Shown piece by piece: positions 1-8,162 of a DNA stretch of 21,497 nt. The DNA comes from an uncultured Mollicutes bacterium. GTDB taxonomy: Bacteria > Bacillota_I > Bacilli_A > ML615J-28 > CAG-313. The translations under genes and the position numbers were made by a program. The DNA lies in NCBI GenBank assembly GCA_900538885.1, contig UQAI01000028.1, positions 1 through 21,497 on the forward strand. Direction: 5' to 3'. The notes beneath the pieces were generated by a model. The model was given only the letters and a program-made list of their open reading frames with translations. It did no database searches and was not told the origin of the DNA. Numbering within the stretch: position 1 is the stretch's first letter; every line of letters begins with the position of its first letter.

Positions 1-1
1 C

Positions 2-230
2 TAAAACGCGTTTTATATATTATATATATAAATAAGGAATATATTTATTTATGTATAAAAAAACGCTTAAGAACTTTAAAAAACGCAAAACGTCCATATT
101 TTGTTCGGAAATTTTCGCTTAACAATAAAAAATTAGAAAACGCGTTTTTTGCTGTTTTTTTAGTAAAAAAAGAAGTGTTTTTTTAAGATAAATTTTAAGG
201 GGCTATTTGCTTGTAAAAAAACGCGTTTTA
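2..230. repeat. Three perfect AAAACGCGTTTT palindromes upstream of yaaA
   Basis: The 12-base palindrome AAAACGCGTTTT occurs at 3-14, 137-148 and 218-229; the first copy extends to 14 symmetrical bases (2-15). Partial matches (AAACGC or AAAACG) lie at 61-66, 81-86 and 87-92. CGCG is rare in DNA this AT-rich, and I saw no further full copy in the rest of the window. The third copy fills the spacer of the yaaA promoter, which suggests a repressor operator, although an origin-linked protein site is also possible. I do not recognise the binding protein. The stretch is otherwise AT-rich, with no DnaA box that I could see and no convincing gene. Confidence 0.75.
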
Positions 231-239
231 TGGTATAAT
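211..239 (+). promoter_or_regulatory. yaaA promoter with palindrome in its spacer
   Basis: The -35 TTGTAA (211-216) and -10 TATAAT (234-239) are separated by 17 bases, and a TG one base before the -10 (231-232) makes it an extended -10. The spacer contains the palindrome at 218-229, so a protein bound there would block RNA polymerase directly. It probably drives yaaA and, in the absence of a terminator, gyrB-gyrA. Confidence 0.7.
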
Positions 240-268
240 TATAATGTATTTAGACGGGGGGAGATAAT

Positions 269-487
269 GTGCAAAATAAAGTACAAATTACTACTGATTT
301 TATTACCCTAGGCCAACTAATAAAGTATGTTGGAATAGTTCAAAACGGGGGGCAAGTTAAGTCTTTTTTACAAGAAAATACCCCAAAAGTTAACGGAGAA
401 ATAGACCAAAGACGAGGAAAAAAGCTTTTTGAAGGCGATAAAATCGAAATTAACGGTAAAGAATACATAATTTTCAAAGAAAAATAG
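269..487 (+). CDS. yaaA: S4-domain RNA-binding protein YaaA
   Basis: A 72-residue protein made almost entirely of one S4 RNA-binding domain. It has the typical series of a LGQLIKYVGIVQNGGQVKSF segment, then VNGEIDQRRGKKLFEGDKIEI, ending in a short beta strand (KEYIIF). The family is small, cytosolic and found beside dnaN/recF/gyrB near the origin of Firmicutes; a ribosome-related role has been suggested but the exact job is not settled. The start is GTG at 269, 5 bases after a G-rich ribosome site (GGGGGGAG, 256-263). The ATG at 267 is in another frame and hits a stop after 14 codons. It stops at TAG, with 65 bases to gyrB. The position just before gyrB supports the family call strongly. Confidence 0.88.
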   Translation: MQNKVQITTDFITLGQLIKYVGIVQNGGQVKSFLQENTPKVNGEIDQRRGKKLFEGDKIEINGKEYIIFKEK

Positions 488-552
488 TTTATTTACCTTA
501 CTACATCTATAATTATTGATAAAAAACAAATGAAATAAGGAGGTTGAAAAAT

Positions 553-2478
553 ATGGCCGATTTTAATGAAAAAACTAGCTACGATTCGAGTAGTATACAG
601 GTTCTTGAAGGAATGGAAGCTGTTAGAAAAAGACCTGGTATGTACATAGGTTCTACAGGACCTAAAGGACTACATCACTTGGTTTGGGAAATAGTGGATA
701 ATTCGGTGGATGAAGCACTAGCTGGATATTGTAATGAAATTGATGTTGAAATATTGCCAGATAATGTAATAAAAGTAGAAGATAATGGGCGTGGTATGCC
801 AACAGATATTCATCCGAAAACTAAGGTTTCTGCTACCGAAACAATCTTTACAGTCTTACATGCTGGTGGTAAATTTGATGGTAAATCATATAAGGTTTCT
901 GGAGGCTTACATGGCGTTGGTGCATCTGTTGTTAATGCTTTAAGTGAATGGCTAGAGGTTTATGTAAAACGTGGTGGTAAACGATATTATCAAAAATATC
1001 GAAGAGGTGTCCCTGAAACTCCTTTGCAAGTTGTTGGCGATGCAGACTCAACAGGTACGACCGTTATCTTTAAGGCTGATGCTGAAATTTTTAGAGAGAC
1101 TCAAGTTTATGATTATGAAGTGTTAAGGCAAAGACTTCAAGAATTAGCGTTTTTGAATAAGGGCATAAAACTAAATATCGTAGATTCAAGGAATCCTGAA
1201 AACTTTAAGAAAGAGGAATTTGTATATAATGGCGGTATTGCAGAATATGTCAAATACCTAAATAGAAACAAAAAGCCATTACATAATGATGTTATAGTAG
1301 TTGACGAAGAAGTTGAAGGGAGCAAAATAGAGATAGCCTTTCAATACACAGAAGACTATAGTTGCATTATTAAGTCTTTTACTAACAATATCATTAACCA
1401 AGAAGGCGGAACACATGAAGAAGGTTTCAGAACAAGCCTTACGAGAATATTAAATAACTACGGCAAGTCTTCTAACATCTTTAAAAAAGATGAAATATTT
1501 ACTGGTGATGATGTAAGAGAAGGCTTAACAGCAATCGTTTCATGTAAGATAAGTGATCCGCAATTTGAAGGACAAACTAAGACAAAACTAGGAAACACAG
1601 AAGTTAGAAGAATCGTTTCACAAGCAATGTCTGACAAATTAGAGGCATATTTACTTGAAAATCCAACCACAGCAAGATTGATAGTGGAAAAAGGTGTTCT
1701 TGCACTAAGAGCTAGAATAGCCGCAAAAAAGGCCCGAGAAGCAACGAGACGTAAGAGTCCGTTAGATATGTTGGGGTTTGCTTCAAAACTAGCAGATTGC
1801 CGCACAAAAGACCCTGCATTAGCGGAAATGTACATCGTCGAAGGAGATTCAGCTGGCGGTTCAGCAAAGCAAGGACGAGATAGTTATTACCAAGCTATCC
1901 TCCCATTACGTGGAAAAGTATTGAATGTAGAGAAAGCTTCTGCTCATAAGATTTTGAGTAACAAGGAAATTATTTCAATTATTCAAGCTATAGGCACAGG
2001 AATAGAAAAAGAATTTAAAATTGAAAACGCAAGATACCATAAAGTTGTTATCATGACTGATGCCGACGTCGATGGTGCTCATATTAGAATTCTACTTTTA
2101 ACTTTCTTCTATAGATTTATGAGACCATTAATAGAAAATGGTTACGTTTATATTGCACAACCACCACTATACAAAATTCAAAAATCTAAAAAAGTAAATT
2201 ATGCATATAGTGATGAAGAAAGAGACAACATTATTAATGAAATGTCGAATATTCCTGGAAAGGTTGATATTCAACGGTACAAAGGTCTTGGCGAAATGAA
2301 TGCTGAACAACTTTGGGAGACAACAATGGATCCAAAATATCGGACTTTATTACAAGTAACAATGGAAGATAGTGAAAAAGCAGCAAAAATATTCTCCGAC
2401 TTAATGGGTGAAGATGTAGAACCAAGAAGAGAGTTTATAGAATCTAACGCTGTCTTTGTACAAAACCTTGATGTTTAG
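553..2478 (+). CDS. gyrB: DNA gyrase subunit B
   Basis: ATPase and TOPRIM subunit of DNA gyrase, which introduces negative supercoils using ATP together with GyrA. The 641-residue length is usual for Gram-positive GyrB. The GHKL ATPase region shows N50 (WEIVDNSVDEA), DNGRGM (D77) and GGLHGVGASVVNAL. The TOPRIM region shows catalytic E430 in EGDSAGG and the metal-binding D503/D505/D507 in DADVDG, then QRYKGLGEMNAEQLW near the C-terminus. I place the start at ATG 553, 9 bases after the ribosome site AAGGAGG (537-543). The upstream TTG at 544 touches that site and is too close. A TATAAT at 508-513 could be a weak extra promoter, but no good -35 goes with it. The stop TAG overlaps the gyrA ribosome site, so the two genes are coupled. 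Neighbouring gyrA with a GyrA box argues for gyrase rather than topoisomerase IV. Confidence 0.97.
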   Translation: MADFNEKTSYDSSSIQVLEGMEAVRKRPGMYIGSTGPKGLHHLVWEIVDNSVDEALAGYCNEIDVEILPDNVIKVEDNGRGMPTDIHPKTKVSATETIFTVLHAGGKFDGKSYKVSGGLHGVGASVVNALSEWLEVYVKRGGKRYYQKYRRGVPETPLQVVGDADSTGTTVIFKADAEIFRETQVYDYEVLRQRLQELAFLNKGIKLNIVDSRNPENFKKEEFVYNGGIAEYVKYLNRNKKPLHNDVIVVDEEVEGSKIEIAFQYTEDYSCIIKSFTNNIINQEGGTHEEGFRTSLTRILNNYGKSSNIFKKDEIFTGDDVREGLTAIVSCKISDPQFEGQTKTKLGNTEVRRIVSQAMSDKLEAYLLENPTTARLIVEKGVLALRARIAAKKAREATRRKSPLDMLGFASKLADCRTKDPALAEMYIVEGDSAGGSAKQGRDSYYQAILPLRGKVLNVEKASAHKILSNKEIISIIQAIGTGIEKEFKIENARYHKVVIMTDADVDGAHIRILLLTFFYRFMRPLIENGYVYIAQPPLYKIQKSKKVNYAYSDEERDNIINEMSNIPGKVDIQRYKGLGEMNAEQLWETTMDPKYRTLLQVTMEDSEKAAKIFSDLMGEDVEPRREFIESNAVFVQNLDV

Positions 2479-2488
2479 GAGGTGAACA

Positions 2489-5203
2489 ATGTCTATATTG
2501 GATGAAAAAGATGATGATTTTCTAGAAGAAAACGAAAATGAAGAGGAAAATCAAAATGAAACCCAAGAAGATGAAGAAAAAGAAGATAACGAAATAACTG
2601 CAGATGACCATATTGATGAGTTATTAATGGAAGAAAAAGTGGATAACGTGCTTCCAGTAGAAATAGAAGGTGAAGTTCAAAACTCATTCTTAAGTTATGC
2701 GATGAGTGTAATTGTATCTAGAGCTTTACCTGATGTAAGAGATGGTTTAAAACCTGTTCAACGTAGAATTCTTTATGCAATGAGTACGTTAGGCTTATTT
2801 AGTGACAAACAGCACAAAAAAAGCGCACGTATCGTTGGTGATGTAATAGGTAAGTACCATCCTCATGGAGATACTGCAGTATATGAAGCGATGGTCAGAA
2901 TGGCACAAGATTTCAGTTATCGTTATCCTTTAGTTGATGGACATGGTAATTTTGGATCTGTAGATGGCGATGGAGCTGCCGCAATGCGTTATACAGAAGC
3001 AAGAATGTCTAAATTAGCTAATGAAATGTTAAGAGATATCAATAAAAATACTGTTGACTTCCAAGACAATTATGACGGAACAGAACAAGAACCCGCAATT
3101 CTTCCTTCAAGATATCCTAATCTTCTTGTTAATGGTGCTAGTGGTATAGCTGTTGGTATGGCTACTAACATCCCTACACATAATTTAACAGAAGTAATTG
3201 CAGGTACACTCGCGTTAATTGAAAACCCAGATATTACAGTTGAACAATTAATGGAATACATCCCTGCCCCTGATTTCCCTACAGGTGGAATAATAATGGG
3301 GTTAAATAATGTAAAAAAAGCATACCTAACTGGTATGGGGGTTGTTACAGTAAGAGCAAAAATAAAAATTGCCACAATGGCTAATGGCAAAAAAGAACTA
3401 ATAGTTACAGAAATACCTTATCAAGTCAACAAATCGAAGTTAATTGAACGAATTGCTGATTTACACAAAGATAAAATAATTGATGGTATAACTGACTTAC
3501 GTGACGAATCTTCAAGAAAAGGCATGAGAATAGTTATAGAACTTAGAAAAGATGCCAACGTAAATGTAATCTTAAATAATTTATATCGTCATACCGCAAT
3601 GCAAACTTCATATAGCGTTAATATGATTGCGCTAGATAAAGGTCAACCTCGTGTTATGAATCTAAAACAGGTTTTAGAGTGTTATGTAGAACATCAAGTT
3701 GATGTAATTACAAGAAGAACCGAATATGATTTAGAAAAAGCCAAGAATAGATTACACATAGTTAAGGGTTTATTGATAGCTCTTGCAAATATTGATGAAG
3801 TAGTAGAGACAATTAAAAAGTCGGAAAACACTGAAATAGCTATTACACAATTAATTTCTAAATTCTTGTTAACAGAAATTCAAGCAAAAGCAATTTTGGA
3901 TATGAAACTTCAAAGATTGACTGGTCTTGAAATAGAAAAATTGACAAACGAAGCAAAAGATTTAGAACAATTAGTAGAATATTTAGAAGGCGTATTGAGC
4001 AGCCATGAAAAGAAAATGTCAATAATTGTATCTGAATTATCAGAAATTCAATCTAAATATGGTGATGAGAGAAAGAGTGAAATAGATTTAAGTGAAGATC
4101 TTGAAGTAGAAGATGAGGCTTTGATTCCAGAAGAAGATGTTATTATTACAATAACAAACAAAGGTTATATAAAACGTATGAACGTTGCTACTTACAAAAC
4201 ACAAAAGCGTGGTGGTAAAGGAATTACTGGAACAAAAATGCAAGAAGATGACTTTGTTGAGAAAATGATATTTACTTCCAGTCACGACAATTTATTGTTT
4301 TTTAGTAATTTTGGTAAAGTTTATATTCTAAAAGCATATCAAATTCCTGTATCTAGTAGAACGGCAAAAGGTTTACCACTAGTTAATTTATTAAAATTTG
4401 ACGCTGAGGAAAGCCTTGCTGCAGTAATCAACGTTAAATCTTTAGAGGAAGAAGGCTATGTTGTATTTGCTACTAAGAAAGGCAACATAAAAAAGACTGC
4501 TCTAATTCAATATAAGAATATTAGAAGCAGTGGCATTAGAGCTATAATTCTTAGTGATGATGATGAACTTATTGAAGTAGTAAGAACTAATGGTAAACAA
4601 GATATAATTTTTGGTGCATCTAATGGTAAAGCAACAAGATTTAATGAAACAGAAGTAAGACCTACGAACAGAGCCGCAAGTGGCGTAAAAGCACTTAAAT
4701 TTGATAATGAACATCGTACAGTAGGCTTAGCAGTTGTAAATTCTGATGATGATGAGATAATTGTGCTAACATCAAAAGGTTATGGTAAACGAACAAGTGC
4801 TAAAGCATTCCTTGTAAAAGGAAGAAATGGAAAAGGTGTTAAATACATGAATATCACTGACAAGAGTGGTAATCCAGTATGTCTTGCCCCATGTACAGAA
4901 AATGATGATTTAATTATTGTAACCGATAAAGGAATGGTAATTAGAACGCATATGAAAGACATTTCTGTTATTGGTAGAGATACTCAAGGAGTTAAGATTA
5001 TCAGATTAAATGAAGGTCAGAATGTTGCTTCTATTGCTGTAGTTCCAAGAAGTGATGAGGAAGAAGAAGTTGCTCAAGAAGAATTAGAACAAGCAGCTAA
5101 CCAAGAAAGATTGTTACATCTTGAAGAATCTTTACTTTCTGATTCTGATGAAAACAAGGAAGACGATATAGAAGGAATAGATAGTGAAGAAGAAACTGAC
5201 TAA
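2489..5203 (+). CDS. gyrA: DNA gyrase subunit A with acidic extensions at both ends
   Basis: Breakage-reunion subunit of gyrase; with GyrB it cuts and reseals DNA. The catalytic tyrosine is Y168 (AAMRYTEARM). The quinolone region reads GKYHPHGDTAVYEAM, with T129 and E133 at the positions of E. coli S83 and D87; Thr is a normal residue there in several species. The C-terminal DNA-wrapping domain carries a GyrA box, QKRGGKG, which separates it from ParC. At 904 residues it is longer than usual (B. subtilis is about 820). The first 50 residues contain 25 Asp/Glu, placing the catalytic Tyr 46 residues later than in E. coli, and the last 50 residues are also strongly acidic. The start is fixed by AGGAGGTGA (2477-2485) just before ATG 2489; the internal ATG at 2627 has no ribosome site. 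Confidence 0.97.
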   Translation: MSILDEKDDDFLEENENEEENQNETQEDEEKEDNEITADDHIDELLMEEKVDNVLPVEIEGEVQNSFLSYAMSVIVSRALPDVRDGLKPVQRRILYAMSTLGLFSDKQHKKSARIVGDVIGKYHPHGDTAVYEAMVRMAQDFSYRYPLVDGHGNFGSVDGDGAAAMRYTEARMSKLANEMLRDINKNTVDFQDNYDGTEQEPAILPSRYPNLLVNGASGIAVGMATNIPTHNLTEVIAGTLALIENPDITVEQLMEYIPAPDFPTGGIIMGLNNVKKAYLTGMGVVTVRAKIKIATMANGKKELIVTEIPYQVNKSKLIERIADLHKDKIIDGITDLRDESSRKGMRIVIELRKDANVNVILNNLYRHTAMQTSYSVNMIALDKGQPRVMNLKQVLECYVEHQVDVITRRTEYDLEKAKNRLHIVKGLLIALANIDEVVETIKKSENTEIAITQLISKFLLTEIQAKAILDMKLQRLTGLEIEKLTNEAKDLEQLVEYLEGVLSSHEKKMSIIVSELSEIQSKYGDERKSEIDLSEDLEVEDEALIPEEDVIITITNKGYIKRMNVATYKTQKRGGKGITGTKMQEDDFVEKMIFTSSHDNLLFFSNFGKVYILKAYQIPVSSRTAKGLPLVNLLKFDAEESLAAVINVKSLEEEGYVVFATKKGNIKKTALIQYKNIRSSGIRAIILSDDDELIEVVRTNGKQDIIFGASNGKATRFNETEVRPTNRAASGVKALKFDNEHRTVGLAVVNSDDDEIIVLTSKGYGKRTSAKAFLVKGRNGKGVKYMNITDKSGNPVCLAPCTENDDLIIVTDKGMVIRTHMKDISVIGRDTQGVKIIRLNEGQNVASIAVVPRSDEEEEVAQEELEQAANQERLLHLEESLLSDSDENKEDDIEGIDSEEETD

Positions 5204-5216
5204 ATAAAACATAAGT

Positions 5217-5256
5217 AAAAAGGCGTGCTAATATAGTGTTATTAACACGCTTTTTT
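5217..5256 (+). terminator. Terminator of the gyrase operon
   Basis: An 11-bp hairpin (5223-5233 with 5240-5250, one internal mismatch) begins with GCGTG, ends with CACGC and is followed by six T. The A-run before it would let it act on the other strand too, but no leftward gene ends here. Confidence 0.85.
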
Positions 5257-5274
5257 AATATTTTTTCAAAAAAT

Positions 5275-5303
5275 TTGACTTTTAAATCTCTCTGTAATAT
5301 AAT
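5275..5303 (+). promoter_or_regulatory. serS promoter
   Basis: TTGACT (5275-5280), a 17-base spacer and TATAAT (5298-5303) form a near-ideal housekeeping sigma-A promoter. Transcription would start near 5310, immediately before the T-box leader. Confidence 0.85.
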
Positions 5304-5309
5304 AAAACA

Positions 5310-5540
5310 AACCAAAGATTTGGAATAGTAACTTTATTGTTGTTTTAAGAGACTTAGTGGTTGGTGTGAGCTAAGAACAAAAATATTGTGAATCTACCAA
5401 TGAGGTGATATCGAAAGAATATCCGGTAGCGTACCGTTATCAAGCAAAAAGTGTGAGTATAACTCAAATTAGGGTGGTACCGCGGAATCACGTGATTTCG
5501 TCCCTTTTGTAAAGCCAAATTCTTTACAGAAGGGCTTTTA
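5310..5540 (+). promoter_or_regulatory. T-box riboswitch of serS, specifier TCT (Ser)
   Basis: This leader senses uncharged tRNA-Ser and allows read-through into serS when serine charging is low. The hallmark T-box AGGGTGGTACCGCG is at 5471-5484, and TCGTCCCT, its antiterminator partner, ends at 5505. In stem I the context GTGAA-TCT-ACC puts a serine codon, TCT (5393-5395), in the specifier position, matching the downstream gene. The competing terminator is a 13-bp stem, 5502-5514 with 5522-5534 (one G-T pair), followed by CTTTTATT. The base after TGG in the bulge is T; bacterial tRNA-Ser normally has G73, so the fourth contact would be a G-U wobble. Confidence 0.95.
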
Positions 5541-5576
5541 TTATATTTAAATATATGAAATATCGGAGGGTGAAAA

Positions 5577-6866
5577 ATGTTAGACATTAAATTAATTAGA
5601 GACAATGTAGAAGAAGTTATTAGAAGACTTAACACAAGAGGTGGAGATTTCTCATATTTAAGAGATTTGAAAGCTAAAGATGAAAGAAAAAGAGAATTAT
5701 TAGTTGAAGTTGAAAATTTAAAAAGTGAAAGAAACCAAAAAAGTAAACTAATAGGAGAAATTAAGAGAAACAAAGGAAATGCTGATGAAGTAATGGCAAG
5801 TGTTGCTCATATCGGTGATGAAATAAAAGAATTAGAAACAGAATTAACACAATTAGATGTAGATATACGAAATATGTTATTAACTACACCTAATCTTGTT
5901 GCATTAGATACAAAAGTTGGTAAAGATGAAACTGAAAATCGAGAAATTAGAAAATTCAAAGAACCAACTAAGTTTGATTTTGTTCCAAAGGATCACACTG
6001 AACTTGCAGAAAACCTTGGCATTTTAGATTTTGAAAGAGCCGCAAAAATTACAGGTGCAAGATTTGTTATCTATAAAGGCTTAGGAGCAAGACTTGAAAG
6101 AAGTCTAATTGCTTTTATGATGGATTTACATTCAAATAAACATGGATATACAGAAATTATGCCACCATACATTGTTAATGGTGCTAGTATGCTTGGAACT
6201 GGTCAATTTCCTAAGTTCAAAGATGATGCATATAAAGTAAGTGCTGGACAAGAAGATGATTTCGATTGGTATTTAAATCCTACAGCTGAAGTTCCTACTA
6301 TTAATATGTATCGTGATGAAATTTTAGATGGTAATTTACTTCCTCTAAAGTATTGTTCATATACAACAGCCTTTAGAGCTGAAGCAGGTAGTGCTGGAAG
6401 AGATACAAAAGGTATTTTAAGACAACACCAATTTAATAAAGTTGAATTAATTAAATTTACTAAACCAGAAGATTCATACGATGAATTAAATAAAATGTTA
6501 TTAAATTCAGAAGAAGTATTAAAACAATTAGATATACCTTATCATGTTGTTGAGTTATGTACTGGCGATATGGGTTTTGGTATGGCAAAAACATATGATA
6601 TCGAAGTTTGGTTACCAGGACAAAACAAATATCGTGAAATTGGTTCAATCAGTAATGCTGAAGATTATCAAGCAAGACGTGCTAATATTAGATTTAAGAG
6701 AACAAAAGACTCAAAACCAGAACTAGTACATACATTAAATGGCTCAGGATTAGCTGTTGGTAGAACTGTAATCGCAATTTTAGAAAATTATCAACAAGCA
6801 GATGGTAGTATTAAGATTCCTGATGTATTAGTTCCTTATATGGGTGTAAAAGAAATAAGAAAATAA
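5577..6866 (+). CDS. serS: Seryl-tRNA synthetase
   Basis: Cytosolic class II aminoacyl-tRNA synthetase that joins serine to tRNA-Ser (and, for selenocysteine users, to tRNA-Sec). At 429 residues it has the usual length. The first 100 or so residues are Lys/Glu-rich and form the long antiparallel coiled-coil arm that grips the long variable arm of tRNA-Ser. Motif 2 is FRAEAGSAGRDTKGILRQHQ (from F266) and motif 3 is GSGLAVGRTVIAILENYQ with the ATP-binding arginine R396. The start is ATG 5577, after GGAGGGTGA. It is a single-gene transcript with its own promoter, T-box leader and terminator, so its level is set by serine charging. Confidence 0.97.
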   Translation: MLDIKLIRDNVEEVIRRLNTRGGDFSYLRDLKAKDERKRELLVEVENLKSERNQKSKLIGEIKRNKGNADEVMASVAHIGDEIKELETELTQLDVDIRNMLLTTPNLVALDTKVGKDETENREIRKFKEPTKFDFVPKDHTELAENLGILDFERAAKITGARFVIYKGLGARLERSLIAFMMDLHSNKHGYTEIMPPYIVNGASMLGTGQFPKFKDDAYKVSAGQEDDFDWYLNPTAEVPTINMYRDEILDGNLLPLKYCSYTTAFRAEAGSAGRDTKGILRQHQFNKVELIKFTKPEDSYDELNKMLLNSEEVLKQLDIPYHVVELCTGDMGFGMAKTYDIEVWLPGQNKYREIGSISNAEDYQARRANIRFKRTKDSKPELVHTLNGSGLAVGRTVIAILENYQQADGSIKIPDVLVPYMGVKEIRK

Positions 6867-6875
6867 TAAAAAATA

Positions 6876-6916
6876 AAAACTCTAAAGAAAGCATAAAAGC
6901 TTAACTTTAGAGTTTT
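6876..6916. terminator. Two-way terminator between serS and the HIT gene
   Basis: A perfect 12-bp stem, AAAACTCTAAAG (6876-6887) with CTTTAGAGTTTT (6905-6916), has a second small AAGC/GCTT stem in its loop. It is flanked by A-rich and T-rich sequence, so it can end serS on the + strand and the convergent HIT gene on the - strand. Confidence 0.85.
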
Positions 6917-6922
6917 ATTTAT

Positions 6923-7321
6923 TTAATTGGTTATTTTTTCTAAAACTAATTTTAATTTATCAAAATCAGGTTCAGTTTGTTTTGGAGAAATTACAACACC
7001 ATCGTTTTCATAACGAGGAATAACGTGAATATGAAAATGCATAACTGTTTGTCCTGCTAAACTTCCGCTATTGTTAATAATATTAACAGCTGATACACCT
7101 AATTTTTCTTTTAATAGGTTAGCTATATACTTAACAGCTTTAATTATTTCACAAGCGTAACTGTCATCAATGTCAAAAATATTGTCAAAATGTTTTTTAG
7201 GAACAATTAGAGTATGTCCTTCAGTGCTAGCGTTAATATCTAAAAAACACATAACATAATCATTTTCATAAATTTTAAAACTAGGGATTTCTCCATTAAT
7301 AATTTTACAAAATACACACAT
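6923..7321 (-). CDS. HIT-family nucleotide hydrolase
   Basis: Member of the histidine triad family (Hint/HinT branch), cytosolic enzymes that hydrolyse nucleoside phosphoramidates or act on dinucleotides; the true substrate here is not known. The triad is H95-F-H97-I-H99 (motif HFHIHVIPR), with H97 expected to be the nucleophile by position. C2, C5 (MCVFC) and H44 match the zinc site seen in many bacterial members. I place the start at ATG 7321 (132 residues), 6 bases after GAGGTG. The upstream GTG at 7330 is itself part of that ribosome site. The gene stands alone on the - strand, facing away from the phosphodiesterase gene and convergent with serS. Confidence 0.92.
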   Translation of the reverse strand: MCVFCKIINGEIPSFKIYENDYVMCFLDINASTEGHTLIVPKKHFDNIFDIDDSYACEIIKAVKYIANLLKEKLGVSAVNIINNSGSLAGQTVMHFHIHVIPRYENDGVVISPKQTEPDFDKLKLVLEKITN

Positions 7322-7339
7322 TTTTATCACCTCAAAACT

Positions 7340-7383
7340 ATTTTATCAAAAATATAAAAACTTTTAAAAGAATATGATAAAAT
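7340..7383. promoter_or_regulatory. Possible divergent extended -10 promoters
   Basis: The same string TGATAAAAT, an extended -10 (TG-A-TAAAAT), is found on the + strand at 7375-7383 and on the - strand at 7340-7348, one pointing at each of the two divergent genes. There is no good -35 on either side. Starts would fall only about 14 bases before each ATG, so the leaders would be very short. This is a tentative call. Confidence 0.35.
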
Positions 7384-7403
7384 TATTACAAGAGGTGAAA
7401 ATA

Positions 7404-8156
7404 ATGAATACAATATATGTTGCACATCGTGGATGTAAAATTAATGGAGGCGTTGAAAACACAGAACAAGCATTTGTTGGTGGAATAAATGCCGGTGCGA
7501 AAGCTTTGGAATGTGATGTAAGAGTTACTGGGGATTTAGTTTATATCATTAGTCATGATCCAACACTAGAAAGGTTAACAAAAGAATCAAATGTACCTTG
7601 TGAAATTGATGTTAATAAAGCTAGTTACAATGAAATAAAGGATGTGGAACTAGTTCAAACATATAATAATCAAACATATAATGGTAAGATAATGTTATTT
7701 ACAAGATATTTAGAATTATGTCGTGATTATAAATTAATACCTATTATTGAATTAAAATGGACAAATGGTATATATTCAGATAACAATGATGAAAATAATT
7801 ATAATTATAGTTGCCTAGAGAAACTTGTAGCATTAATTAAAGAATATAAATTATTTGATATAGCCTATGTTATGACATCAATGCGTGGATGTCTATCATA
7901 CTTGAGACAAAAGTACCCTACATTAAAATTACAATGGTTATGTTGGGATAATGTAGAAACATATATTGATTGGTGTATAGATAAAAATATTAGTTTAGAT
8001 ATTGAATATCATGCATGTACCAAGGAAATAGTAGATAAAATGCATGAAAACAACTTAATTGTCAATATTTGGACTATGAACGATGAAACATTACTAGATA
8101 AATATTTAGGTATGAATGTAGATATGATAACTAGTGATTGGGTAATTAAAAAATAA
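7404..8156 (+). CDS. Glycerophosphodiester phosphodiesterase
   Basis: Splits glycerophosphodiesters such as glycerophosphocholine into glycerol-3-phosphate and an alcohol, recycling phospholipid head groups. The 250-residue protein fills one GDPD domain (TIM barrel). Catalytic H8 and H51 lie in AHRG and SHDPTLERLT, metal-binding E36 and D38 lie in LECDV, and ENTEQAF (18-24) is typical of the family. There is no signal peptide, so a cytosolic UgpQ-like role is likely. The start is ATG 7404, after AGAGGTGAAA; an in-frame ATG at 7374 would add ten residues but has no ribosome site. It stands alone between the divergent HIT gene and a convergent sporulation pair. The substrate cannot be told from sequence. 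Confidence 0.93.
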   Translation: MNTIYVAHRGCKINGGVENTEQAFVGGINAGAKALECDVRVTGDLVYIISHDPTLERLTKESNVPCEIDVNKASYNEIKDVELVQTYNNQTYNGKIMLFTRYLELCRDYKLIPIIELKWTNGIYSDNNDENNYNYSCLEKLVALIKEYKLFDIAYVMTSMRGCLSYLRQKYPTLKLQWLCWDNVETYIDWCIDKNISLDIEYHACTKEIVDKMHENNLIVNIWTMNDETLLDKYLGMNVDMITSDWVIKK

Positions 8157-8162
8157 AATAAA

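Noticed and set aside
1..186. Open frame from the left edge, ending at TAA about 186
   Set aside because: Low-complexity Lys/Phe/Leu-rich translation that resembles no known protein and runs through the palindromes; most likely chance in AT-rich DNA.
1..268. Replication origin with DnaA boxes
   Set aside because: The area is AT-rich and beside yaaA-gyrB, but I found no TTATCCACA-like boxes, so an origin call is not supported.
544..552. TTG 544 as the gyrB start
   Set aside because: It touches the AAGGAGG ribosome site; ATG 553 has proper spacing and begins like other GyrB proteins.
5354..5773. 139-residue open frame on the - strand over the serS leader
   Set aside because: It lies antisense to the T-box and serS start, has Phe/Leu-rich composition and no ribosome site; a shadow of the real features.
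6544..6726. 60-residue + strand frame inside serS
   Set aside because: An out-of-frame shadow of seryl-tRNA synthetase motif regions, with no ribosome site.
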